Shown here piece after piece: positions 10,370 to 17,376 of a stretch of 64,000 nt of DNA. Where the stretch lies: NCBI GenBank assembly GCA_017514665.1, contig JAFWIX010000001.1, forward strand, positions 1-64,000, read 5' to 3'. A program made the position numbers and the translations under genes. The notes beneath the pieces were generated by a model. It was given only the letters and a program-made list of their open reading frames with translations, had not been told where the DNA came from and searched no databases. Position 1 is the first letter of the stretch; the number at the start of each line of letters is the position of its first letter. Source of the stretch: Candidatus Saccharimonadota bacterium (lineage in GTDB: Bacteria > Patescibacteriota > Saccharimonadia > Saccharimonadales > Saccharimonadaceae).

Positions 10370-10508
10370 GACAAAACAGAAATAGGCACTTTTGTTCGTG
10401 GACTTGAAACGAAAAAATGTCATATTTGGCGAGCGTCAAAAATATACATTTTTTCGTTTCAAATCTAACTTAACAAATACTCACAAAAGCACCTATTTCT
10501 ATTTTGTC
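10370..10508. repeat. Long-hairpin element, copy A
   Basis: A ~139-bp imperfect palindrome. The outer arms are GACAAAACAGAAATAGG (from 10370) and its near-perfect reverse complement ending at 10508. The inner arms contain TTGAAACGAAAAAATGT and ACATTTTTTCGTTTCAA, and the loop is around 10440. The arm sequence is related to copies B and C, but the GC-rich inner hairpin is missing. It is non-coding and lies between the unassigned RNA and tmRNA. Confidence 0.75.
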
Positions 10509-10522
10509 GTCAACATATTTTT

Positions 10523-10689
10523 AAAAAATAAGCAAACAAGTTTTTGTAAGTATTTTGATTTAAATTGCCAAAAATCTATATTCCTGCCGCAACCAAAAGG
10601 TTCGCCCGCAGGGCGGTTCTTTTGGCTTGCCAGTGTATGAGATTTTTGCAATTTAAGTCACGCACAAAAGCTTCGTTTGCTTATTTTTT
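10523..10689. repeat. Long-hairpin element, copy B, with GC-rich inner stem
   Basis: A ~167-bp imperfect palindrome directly beside copy A. The outer arms are AAAAAATAAGCAAAC and GTTTGCTTATTTTTT; the middle arms are AT-rich. The tip is CCAAAAG-GTT-CGCCC-gca-GGGCG-GTT-CTTTTGG (10593-10625), two perfect stems around a fixed GTT/GTT internal loop, flanked by GCAA and CTTGCC. Copy C has the same architecture with compensatory base changes. It lies downstream (minus strand) of the tmRNA terminator. Confidence 0.8.
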
Positions 10690-10716
10690 ATGGCTTTTTG
10701 GATCGTTTTTATATAG

Positions 10717-10752
10717 AAAAAGACCGGCAACTGCGAGGAAGGCCGGTCTTTT
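10717..10752 (-). terminator. Intrinsic terminator downstream of tmRNA
   Basis: The stem AAAAGACCGGC/GCCGGTCTTTT has a 13-nt loop and is followed on the minus strand by TTTTTC. It lies about 190 nt beyond the encoded tmRNA 3' CCA. The plus-strand U-tract is shorter, so the minus direction is favoured. Confidence 0.75.
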
Positions 10753-10943
10753 GTAGAGTGTGGAGTTATTTTGGCTATAATGTTTATTTTTGGCTTTTGT
10801 ATAATTTTTTTATTCAAAAGCTACCTCTATAATATCGCGAAAAATTGCTTATGTCAATACTTTTTTGCATAATTTTTTTACTTTTTTTGCCGAGTTTTCC
10901 ACAGGCCATTTTCACATCATTTTTTATTTTTTGACACAAAAAA

Positions 10944-11306
10944 TGGTGGAGCTGCCGGATACTGCCTCCGGGTCCGAATCATCACTTGGATACCATTCTA
11001 CGTGCGTAGTCTTCTGTTTCATTTTGGCAAGTTTTAAGCAGCTGCAAAAGACCAAACTGCCTAACGCCATGACTAAATTTTCGTGTCATAGTTCGTCACA
11101 TCCACGACCTTAGCTTCATAAGTTATGATAATTCTGAAGTTTATGAAACTTCGCTCCAGAACCAGCCTAATTTATATAATTTTAGGCATAGGCCGGCATG
11201 TAAGCAACATGCTGGACTTTAGTGTTTTTAGCACTTATTCAATACTTACGGTATCATTCGACACGCCTGATATCTGTTAATGGTCCGTCTAAGCTTTGTC
11301 AGCCCC
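10944..11306 (-). ncRNA. ssrA: tmRNA with non-canonical T-loop
   Basis: A 363-nt RNA that rescues stalled ribosomes. The 5' GGGGCTGA and 3' CAGCTCCACCA form a 7-bp acceptor stem with one G-U pair and an encoded CCA. The 3' block TTCGGAC-CCGGA-GGCAGTA-TCCGG-CAGCTCCACCA aligns with the E. coli tmRNA end, with a 5-bp T-stem, but the 7-nt T-loop is GGCAGTA instead of TTCRANY. The 5' D-like region is also divergent. After an AGTC motif matching that before the E. coli resume codon, ten codons read QHVAYMPAYA and end in TAA inside a GCCTAA/TTAGGC helix; this is the best tag candidate but is unproven. Confidence 0.88.
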
Positions 11307-11316
11307 AACTGTTACT

Positions 11317-11345
11317 ATTTTACCACACCCCTGATATTTTGTAAA
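11317..11345 (-). promoter_or_regulatory. tmRNA promoter
   Basis: On the minus strand TTTACA (11340-11345) and TAAAAT (11317-11322) are 17 nt apart, placing the start about 10 nt before the mature 5' GGGG. The promoter is divergent from, and about 75 nt upstream of, the comM-like gene. Confidence 0.65.
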
Positions 11346-11396
11346 GTATCAAGCTCAAGCTTGCTTTTTCAAATTCGTTTTGCTACCCTGCTTGCC

Positions 11397-12914
11397 ATGA
11401 TAGCAAAAGTATATTCTGCCATTCCGGACGGGTACGAGGGTTCAATCGTAGAGGTTGAAGGAGATATGAACAGGGGTCTCCCCGCTTTTAATATCGTCGG
11501 TATGGCCAATAAAACCATCAATGAGGCCAAAGATCGTGTGCGCTCCGCCCTAGTCAATTCTGGCTTCTCTTTCCCTGACAAAAAGGTTACTATCAATCTA
11601 GCGCCAGCTGAACTCATGAAGAATGGTACCAGTCTTGATTTACCTATCGCATTGGCCATTCTAGTGCTCTCTCGGCAACTTTTACCCCGCGACATAGCTG
11701 ATTGTCTATTTGCCGGCGAACTCTCGTTAAATGGCAAAATACGCCCGATTCGCGGAGTTATCAATATCGTCGAATGTGCCAAAAAGTCTCATTTTAAACG
11801 TATTTTTGTACCAATAGATAACATTTCTCAAGCTAAACTTGTTAATGGCATTGAAATCATTGGCATTTCTAGCCTCCAAGAGCTCTTTATGTTTTTAAAA
11901 CAACAACTTGACATTACTCATCTGTCCACCCCTAATATTGTAAAAAATACTACAACAGATAGCACAAGCGTTTTACTTGATCACATCCGCGGTCAGGACT
12001 TCGCCAAACGCGCCATTGCCATCGCTATTGCCGGTCATCACAACATTCTCATCTCTGGTCCACCAGGGGCCGGTAAGACTCTACTTGCTAAAGCTGCCAT
12101 GAATCTCCTCCCCGACATCACCTCCGAAGAACAGATTGCCATCACCAAAATTCACTCTCTCGCTCATCTCACTGATAACATCGTATCTGCCCGCCCCTTC
12201 AGAGCACCCCATCATACCGCCAGCGCCACTTCTATTATCGGTGGCGGCATCAACGCTCTCCCTGGAGAAATCTCACTTTCACATTATGGTGTACTCTTCC
12301 TTGATGAACTCCCAGAATTTCCCCGTAATATCCTCGAAGCTCTTCGTCAGCCCCTGGAGGACAAGCATATCACCATCTCGCGTGCCAATCAAAAAGCCAC
12401 CTACCCCGCTGATTTTATGCTCATTGCCACCATGAACCCCTGCCCCTGTGGCTACGCTGGCGACCCCACACACGAATGCACTTGTACTCTTCAAGAAATC
12501 CAAAAATATCACAAAAAACTCTCTGGTCCTCTGTTTGACCGTATCGACATTTGCGTAAACGTTAGCAAAGTCGACAATTCTGAACTCTCAAAACCACTTT
12601 CTAGTGAAAATCACCAACATAACGATGTAAAAAACACAATAAAACGCGCTTCCCAGAGACAATATAGCCGTTATGGCAAGAATAATTTTTACAACAGTTC
12701 ACTTTCCTCCTACCAAGTTACCAAGCTTCTACCCCTGAAAACAGCTTCTGAACAATTTTTGTTTGAAGCGTCTAAAAAACTTGATCTTTCCGCTCGCGGT
12801 TATTTCAAAGTCATCAAAGTTGCTCGCACTATTGCCGATCTTGAAAATTCAAAAGACATCGAAAAACACCATCTTGCCGAGGCTCTTACTTTTCGCGCTC
12901 ACATCAAAACCTGA
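11397..12914 (+). CDS. comM: YifB/ComM family Mg-chelatase-like AAA+ ATPase
   Basis: A 505-residue ATPase of the ComM/YifB family; E. coli-type ComM promotes branch migration during integration of taken-up DNA. The N-terminal domain begins MIAKVYSAIPDGYEG as in the family, followed by Walker A GPPGAGKT near residue 220, Walker B LFLDELPEF, and the cysteine cluster NPCPCGY...CTC near 345-365. An upstream in-frame ATG at 11280 would add 39 unrelated residues lying inside the tmRNA gene, so ATG 11397 is chosen. Type IV pilus genes and a prepilin in this window make a natural-transformation role plausible. Confidence 0.9.
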   Translation: MIAKVYSAIPDGYEGSIVEVEGDMNRGLPAFNIVGMANKTINEAKDRVRSALVNSGFSFPDKKVTINLAPAELMKNGTSLDLPIALAILVLSRQLLPRDIADCLFAGELSLNGKIRPIRGVINIVECAKKSHFKRIFVPIDNISQAKLVNGIEIIGISSLQELFMFLKQQLDITHLSTPNIVKNTTTDSTSVLLDHIRGQDFAKRAIAIAIAGHHNILISGPPGAGKTLLAKAAMNLLPDITSEEQIAITKIHSLAHLTDNIVSARPFRAPHHTASATSIIGGGINALPGEISLSHYGVLFLDELPEFPRNILEALRQPLEDKHITISRANQKATYPADFMLIATMNPCPCGYAGDPTHECTCTLQEIQKYHKKLSGPLFDRIDICVNVSKVDNSELSKPLSSENHQHNDVKNTIKRASQRQYSRYGKNNFYNSSLSSYQVTKLLPLKTASEQFLFEASKKLDLSARGYFKVIKVARTIADLENSKDIEKHHLAEALTFRAHIKT

Positions 12915-12941
12915 CCCCAGGATATCTGTTATAATAAAAAA

Positions 12942-13499
12942 ATGAAACATAAAAATCAACACACAAAAACCAATAAATCAGATGCTCGCTACCAAAAAAG
13001 CGAACACAAAATCAAAACCGCTCTCAATTCCCTCCTGGGGCAACGCGTCATCACTCTTAAGGTCAAAGATATCTGTTGTTCTGCTCACCTCAAGCCTCCC
13101 ACTTTTTATCGTCATTACCGCAACCCTAATCAGGCCTTTACTTCTCTGGAAGATAACCTCATTAATGAATTCCGAAACTTCATCATTAACACCCCAAAAG
13201 ACAAATTATCTCCTCACAAAGTTTTCACTTTCCTCTTCCTATTTGTCTATCAAAATCGTTCTTATTTTAAGACCGCCAATCGTCGCGACAATCACTATCT
13301 CCTCAATCAAATCATCCCGTACGCTTATAAAAACACCTATAATTCGCACCGCCATGTCTCCACCTTAACTCTCAACGCTTACTACGGTGCTGTCATTTAT
13401 TCGATTGTTTGCTGGGGCAAAACCACAAATTTCGACCTCGCCAAATCCCCTCGTTTCATCAATTACATTCTCGACCTGCCTAAAATCCTCGATCTTTAA
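12942..13499 (+). CDS. TetR/AcrR-like transcriptional regulator
   Basis: A 185-residue protein with an N-terminal helix-turn-helix of TetR type (residues ~20-62, containing LKVKDICCSAHLKPPTFYRHYRN) and a helical C-terminal domain that probably senses a ligand; no ligand can be inferred. TATAAT (12930-12935) ends 6 nt before the ATG, so its transcript is predicted leaderless. It follows comM on the same strand by about 27 nt with its own promoter. Confidence 0.7.
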   Translation: MKHKNQHTKTNKSDARYQKSEHKIKTALNSLLGQRVITLKVKDICCSAHLKPPTFYRHYRNPNQAFTSLEDNLINEFRNFIINTPKDKLSPHKVFTFLFLFVYQNRSYFKTANRRDNHYLLNQIIPYAYKNTYNSHRHVSTLTLNAYYGAVIYSIVCWGKTTNFDLAKSPRFINYILDLPKILDL

Positions 13500-13573
13500 C
13501 ATTTTCCCCTTGCCAACCCCAAAAATTTTTGCTATAATACCATCAGGTTAAATCAAGAGAAAGGAATACACCC

Positions 13574-14098
13574 ATTAGTAAAAATTCACGCACCAAACTC
13601 AACGAAGAAATTCGTTATCCTGAAGTTCGCGTAATCGGCGCTAATGGAGAGCAGCTCGGCATTATGTCTAGCCGAGAAGCTTACAAACTTGCTCAAGATC
13701 AGGGAGTAGATTTAGTGGAAATCGCCGCTAACGCCACCCCGCCTGTCGTTAAAATCATCGATTGGGGCAAATTTCAGTACCAAAAGATGAAAGAAGAAGC
13801 CAAAAATCGCCGCAAGGCTCGCGAGAAACAATCCGAGCTTAAGCAAATGAAATTTGGCCTTAAGATTAGCGACAACGACCTTAACATTAAAGTCCGCAAG
13901 ATCAACGGTTTTCTCGCCGATGGCGATCGAGTCAAAATCATGGTTATCTTCAGAGGACGCGAAATGGCTCACAAAGATGTTGGCCAGGCCATCCTCACCA
14001 AGATTCTTAACACCATTGAGGCTACTCAGCCCATCGTTGTCGAGGGCAAACCCAGTTTCAACGGACGCAACTTATCAGTCGGAATACGGAAGAAGTAA
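13574..14098 (+). CDS. infC: Translation initiation factor IF-3, with ATT start codon
   Basis: A 174-residue IF-3, which binds the 30S subunit and proofreads initiation. The N-domain starts ISKNSRTKLNEEIRYPEVRV and contains GEQLGIMSSREA and VDLVEIAANATPPVVKIIDWGKF; the C-domain has KVRKINGFLADGDRVKI. The first in-frame ATG (13664) would remove 30 conserved residues. The only sensible start is ATT at 13574, preceded by AAGGA at good spacing. An AUU start is the classic autoregulatory feature of infC in E. coli, so the same feedback is likely here. A TATAAT box lies at 13533-13538. First gene of infC-rpmI-rplT-rpmB. Confidence 0.93.
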   Translation: MSKNSRTKLNEEIRYPEVRVIGANGEQLGIMSSREAYKLAQDQGVDLVEIAANATPPVVKIIDWGKFQYQKMKEEAKNRRKAREKQSELKQMKFGLKISDNDLNIKVRKINGFLADGDRVKIMVIFRGREMAHKDVGQAILTKILNTIEATQPIVVEGKPSFNGRNLSVGIRKK

Positions 14099-14161
14099 TT
14101 TCCTACTTCCACGGTTCCCTGTTTGTACCTTCTTCAATATCAATTAAACGAAAGGAAATAT

Positions 14162-14356
14162 ATGCCTAAGTTAAAAACTCATAAAGGCACCGCCAAGCGT
14201 ATCAAAGTTACCGGCTCCGGCAAACTTATGCGTGAACGCGCTTTTGGCAACCATATCTTAGCCAAAAAATCCAAGGCCAGAAAGCGCAATATCAAAACTA
14301 CCGCTTCTATCAGCGGTAAAAACGCTAAAAACATTAAGAATGCACTAGGAGCTTAA
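14162..14356 (+). CDS. rpmI: Ribosomal protein bL35
   Basis: A 64-residue basic protein starting [21 protein letters not shown], the bL35 signature, and ending [14 protein letters not shown] 14162 follows a clear GAAAGGAAATAT ribosome binding site; a more upstream in-frame ATG at 14123 lacks family similarity. It is the second gene in the conserved infC-rpmI-rplT operon, 1 nt before rplT. Confidence 0.95.
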   Translation: MPKLKTHKGTAKRIKVTGSGKLMRERAFGNHILAKKSKARKRNIKTTASISGKNAKNIKNALGA

Positions 14357-14357
14357 G

Positions 14358-14705
14358 ATGAGAGTTAAACGCAGCGTCCCTGCACGCAAGAAACACAAGA
14401 AGATTTTATCACAAGCCAAGGGCATGCAGCATTACCGCACCCGCAGCTATCGCCTCGCCAAACAAGGTGTTATTAAGTCACTTCGTTACAGTTACCGTGA
14501 TCGTCGCAACAAGAAACGCGACCTTCGCGCCCTCTGGATTACCCGCATTAACAACGCCTCGCGTGAGCTCGGTCTTTCCTATTCTCAGTTAATCGCTGGC
14601 CTCAAAGCCAAAAATATCGAAATCGACCGCAAGATGCTCGCTGAGCTTGCCGTTCACAATCCCGAGGCTTTCAAAGCAATCGTTAACACCGTAAAGGAGA
14701 AATAA
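14358..14705 (+). CDS. rplT: Ribosomal protein bL20
   Basis: A 115-residue bL20, an early-assembly 50S protein. It shows [22 protein letters not shown] and the conserved [24 protein letters not shown] segment. Its start follows the rpmI stop closely, with AGGAGCTTAAG as ribosome binding site. Confidence 0.96.
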   Translation: MRVKRSVPARKKHKKILSQAKGMQHYRTRSYRLAKQGVIKSLRYSYRDRRNKKRDLRALWITRINNASRELGLSYSQLIAGLKAKNIEIDRKMLAELAVHNPEAFKAIVNTVKEK

Positions 14706-14930
14706 ATGGCTATTTGTGAAGTATCCGGCAAGGGTAAAATGTACGGTCACAACGTTTCGTTTTCGCAACACAAGACCCGCAAAGTTTTCAAACCCAACAT
14801 TCAAAAGAAAACCCTAGTCATCAACGGCAAAAAGGTCAAGATGAACGTCTCGACCTCTGCTCTCCGCACCCTCAAGAAAAAGGGTATTATCGAATCACCA
14901 AAAACTAACACCGAGAGCAAAGCAAAATAA
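14706..14930 (+). CDS. rpmB: Ribosomal protein bL28
   Basis: A 74-residue bL28 with the N-terminal signature MAICEVSGKGKMYGHNVSFSQHK followed by TRKVFKPNIQKK. The start codon directly abuts the rplT stop, with AAGGAG upstream. Finding bL28 as the fourth gene of the infC operon is not the common arrangement in model bacteria. An intrinsic terminator follows. Confidence 0.93.
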   Translation: MAICEVSGKGKMYGHNVSFSQHKTRKVFKPNIQKKTLVINGKKVKMNVSTSALRTLKKKGIIESPKTNTESKAK

Positions 14931-14940
14931 ATACTCTGTA

Positions 14941-14972
14941 AAAAAGCCTACCTTGCAAGGTAGGCTTTTTGA
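14941..14972 (+). terminator. Intrinsic terminator of the infC-rpmI-rplT-rpmB operon
   Basis: The stem AAAAAGCCTACC/GGTAGGCTTTTT has a TTGCAA loop region and a U-tract. It lies 11 nt after rpmB and could act in both directions for the convergent gene at 14997. Confidence 0.9.
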
Positions 14973-14996
14973 TGCACTGGAATAATTTAAATCTCG

Positions 14997-15662
14997 TTAT
15001 TTTTTATCCCACAAATGTACTCCACTCTCTTTGTTATAACTACCAATCACTTTAGTTCTGTCAGGACTTTCTGAAGAATAGTGCTTCATAGGACCGTCAT
15101 ATCCAACGTTGTTGCCTTCTTCAGCAGTCCCTTTAGTTACGACAATTCCTCTTCCATGGCTGACATCACAATGGCTGCGCTCTCCTCCATACGCCGCAAT
15201 TTTCGTAAAACTACCATCTTTATTCTTAAAGCTCATCTGAAACGGAACTTCAAAAGTTTTACCATCTTGATTATAAAGCGTCTCACCATATTTTACATCA
15301 AATTCTTCACCTTCAGTAATCCCGACTTTATCCAATAACTCACAAACATCATCTTTTTCTTCAGGGTCAACATAAAGACATTCCTTTAAAATACCAAAAG
15401 TATCCTCTCCGGTAAGGTTTTCGCCATTCATTAGCTTGTCATATACTTTTTCATGAGCATCAGAAATCCAATGCATGTTTTCTCCGAGTTCTCCTCTGTT
15501 TTTTACGCTAGGACGCATAGCGGCTCGCGTGTTGTGCGCCGTCTGCATTGCCTTATCCATTTTCATATGCTCATCAAAGGAAAGGGGCTTTTCTTCGTCT
15601 TGATTTTTATTTGTTTGTTCGTTCGGAGTTTGCTCTCCAGATGGAAATGACTCGCCTATCAT
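14997..15662 (-). CDS. Hypothetical soluble protein
   Basis: A 221-residue acidic protein with no recognised domain. The first ~55 residues are Glu/Gln/Asn-rich and probably disordered; the rest looks globular, with a Gly-rich segment (YGGERSHCDVSHGRGIVV) and a Trp near the C terminus. ATG 15662 is chosen because AAAGGAGGAAAA precedes it; the longer frame to 15737 has no such site. No signal peptide or membrane helix is visible. Confidence 0.55.
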   Translation of the reverse strand: MIGESFPSGEQTPNEQTNKNQDEEKPLSFDEHMKMDKAMQTAHNTRAAMRPSVKNRGELGENMHWISDAHEKVYDKLMNGENLTGEDTFGILKECLYVDPEEKDDVCELLDKVGITEGEEFDVKYGETLYNQDGKTFEVPFQMSFKNKDGSFTKIAAYGGERSHCDVSHGRGIVVTKGTAEEGNNVGYDGPMKHYSSESPDRTKVIGSYNKESGVHLWDKK

Positions 15663-15772
15663 TTTTCCTCCTTTTTTATCACTACTATACTTTATAATAA
15701 TACCAACCCCAGTAGCATCCGTCAAGCAACAAGACATGCCGCAGAGAAGTAAAACTAGCTTTTACGAGGATT

Positions 15773-15802
15773 TTGTTAAGTTTATAGGGGGAGCGATATA
15801 AT
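15773..15802 (+). promoter_or_regulatory. Plus-strand promoter immediately before long-hairpin copy C
   Basis: TTGTTA (15773-15778) and a perfect TATAAT (15797-15802) are separated by 18 nt. The predicted start (~15808) coincides with the first base of the left arm of copy C, so the element may be transcribed as one long hairpin RNA. No coding sequence follows. Confidence 0.5.
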
Positions 15803-15807
15803 GGGGG

Positions 15808-16007
15808 TTTTGTGAGTTTTAAAAAGGAGCAGAAATAAGCCTTTTTGTAAGCATTTAGATTTGAATTGAAAAAATGTATATTCTTGACGCAACCGAGAGG
15901 TTCGTCCGCTAGGACGGTTCTCTCGGCTTGCCAATGTATGACATTTTTTCAATTCAAGTCGCTTTACGAAAAGGTCTTATTTTGCTCCTTATTCAACTCA
16001 CACAAAA
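15808..16007. repeat. Long-hairpin element, copy C, with GC-rich inner stem
   Basis: A ~200-bp imperfect palindrome. The outermost arms are TTTTGTGAGTT and AACTCACACAAAA, followed inward by AAGGAGCA/TGCTCCTT and AT-rich middle arms. The tip is CCGAGAG-GTT-CGTCC-gcta-GGACG-GTT-CTCTCGG (15894-15927). Compared with copy B both inner stems are changed at paired positions while GTT/GTT, GCAA and CTTGCC are kept. Its right end abuts the 3' end of rnpB. Confidence 0.82.
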
Positions 16008-16009
16008 AA

Positions 16010-16347
16010 TGAGCCTTCAGTAAGCCGGGTTCTGTAACCTGCAAGCAGGCTTAGCAACCATCTATCTAGACCATAAATTGCTCTATGGTTCCAGCGGTGA
16101 GCGTACATCCTCGGACCAAGGTTTTTTAGTACTCCTTGCAGCAAATAGGGTTTGCCTCCATTAAATGTCACCATCTAACGCTGTGAGCTCTTACCTCACT
16201 CTTTTCACTTTTACCTCATAAGAGGAAACATTGTCTCTGTGGTACTTTCCCTACCCTTGCGGGCGGTCGCCGTTAGCGACTATTCTGTCCTGTGCTGCCC
16301 GGACTTTCCTCTGATTAAAAACCAGCGGTTGCCTTTCAGGCTCACCC
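16010..16347 (-). ncRNA. rnpB: RNase P RNA, class A
   Basis: The catalytic RNA of RNase P. The minus strand shows the universal segments GAGGAAAGTCCGGGC, AGGGTAGGGAAAGTACCACAG and, near the 3' end, ACCCGGCTTACTGAAGG. The 5' GTGAGCC pairs with the 3' GGCTCAT as P1. The 5' end lies directly after the stop codon of the upstream Nudix-RNase HI gene. The promoter TAGACA-17-TAAAAT sits inside the last codons of that gene. Confidence 0.96.
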
Positions 16348-17208
16348 TTATTTTATCACTTTTTCATCAAAATGTCTATCCACCGCCAGATTAGCTTCTC
16401 TGTCGGCATGTTGGTTCTGGGAGCGTTTTACATGCACAAACGCCACCGCCTCAAAATCTTTCAACATCCCCTGAATATCCTTATAAATCGGCAACAAATC
16501 ATTGTTTTTTATCTCGTAAATGCCATTCAATTGATTAATCACCATCAAATTATCACCTACAAAGCGCACTGTCTTGAGACCTAACGCCCTAGCTCTCTCT
16601 ATTCCTAACTTCATCGCTCGGTACTCTGCTTCCCTACTCGAGGCAAAACCAATAAATTCGCCACCATGCTCCATAATCTGACCATCCGGCCCCACGATAT
16701 AATAACCTATACCAGCCGCCCCAGGATTACCCCTAGAACTGCCGTCTACATACACCGTAGCACCATTTGCCGCCGCCTGATAAGGTATATCTTCATAACT
16801 ATCACGTCCGTTTTCGATATCAATCACCGATAGGCTCGCTTCATCCACTTTCAATTTCGCTAATTCGTCTGGATTTACATACTTATAAGCCGAATAGCGT
16901 TCCATCGGCACCAGACGCTCATTTTCTCCTAGTATAATCTCATATACTATATACAAGTTACTCAATTGGCTCGCTCCCTCAGGCGCGATAAAGGTAATCA
17001 CGTCCTTCAAGGTCACCTTAGTAGCATGCACCCCGAGAAATTCAAACAGGGCTCTTAGCATCGCTTCTTCGGGCTGTTCACCAAATTGTATCTTATTAGT
17101 CAAAAGCTCCCAGGTGGGTTCTTCAATCGCTCTTCCCTGTGCTCGCTTCAAAAACAAGAAATTGTCTCCCTGTTTGATAATCCCGACTGTTCTAATTCTT
17201 TGCTTCAT
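16348..17208 (-). CDS. Fusion of degenerate Nudix domain and RNase HI
   Basis: A 286-residue two-domain protein. Residues 1-~135 have a Nudix-like fold (TVGIIKQGDNFLFLKR), but the Nudix box reads GEQPEEAMLRALFEFLG, lacking the REXXEE core, so hydrolysis by this domain is doubtful. Residues ~150-286 form a type 1 RNase H that degrades RNA in RNA-DNA hybrids, with catalytic acids in VYVDGSSRGNPG, REAEYRA, VGDNLM and HADREANLA. The start is AAGGTGGGAATATG, and this Shine-Dalgarno can be sequestered by its leader. rnpB follows at once, so two RNA-processing genes are neighbours. Confidence 0.85.
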   Translation of the reverse strand: MKQRIRTVGIIKQGDNFLFLKRAQGRAIEEPTWELLTNKIQFGEQPEEAMLRALFEFLGVHATKVTLKDVITFIAPEGASQLSNLYIVYEIILGENERLVPMERYSAYKYVNPDELAKLKVDEASLSVIDIENGRDSYEDIPYQAAANGATVYVDGSSRGNPGAAGIGYYIVGPDGQIMEHGGEFIGFASSREAEYRAMKLGIERARALGLKTVRFVGDNLMVINQLNGIYEIKNNDLLPIYKDIQGMLKDFEAVAFVHVKRSQNQHADREANLAVDRHFDEKVIK

Positions 17209-17211
17209 ATT

Positions 17212-17371
17212 CCCACCTTAGTTGTACCTCCGATAACTTTTGTTTTCCCCGTAATATTTACAAGGTGGGTAAAATCTTATGCGCGACTTCCACGGAAATC
17301 TGCCACGAAATCCCTTTAACATGATTATTCAGGAAAATCATGTCGTTACCAAGAGGTACATCTTTATTATA
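17212..17371 (-). promoter_or_regulatory. Structured 5' leader with Shine-Dalgarno sequestration, upstream of the Nudix-RNase HI gene
   Basis: A TATAAT box (17366-17371) starts a leader of about 150 nt. The ribosome binding site AAGGTGGG (minus strand, 17212-17219) is perfectly complementary to CCCACCTT at 17262-17269. Upstream is an 8-bp hairpin ACATGATT/AATCATGT (17317-17341 region). Two short reading frames run through the leader and the second ends at the anti-Shine-Dalgarno. This looks like translation-coupled or ligand-controlled expression; no known riboswitch class was recognised. Confidence 0.5.
17258..17341 (-). CDS. Putative 27-residue leader peptide
   Basis: The frame encodes MIFLNNHVKGISWQISVEV... 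and terminates at TAA directly after the codons ACC CAC... that form the anti-Shine-Dalgarno. Its ATG overlaps the TGA of an even shorter frame (17338-17361, MYLLVTT) that begins a few bases after the -10 box. Coding status is unproven; position and coupling are the only support. Confidence 0.3.
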   Translation of the reverse strand: MIFLNNHVKGISWQISVEVAHKILPTL

Positions 17372-17376
17372 CCACG

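Noticed and set aside
10392-11113. Several short open frames on the plus strand between 10.4 and 11.1 kb
   Set aside because: They lie inside the long-hairpin elements, the terminator and the antisense of tmRNA, have no ribosome binding sites and no protein-like composition.
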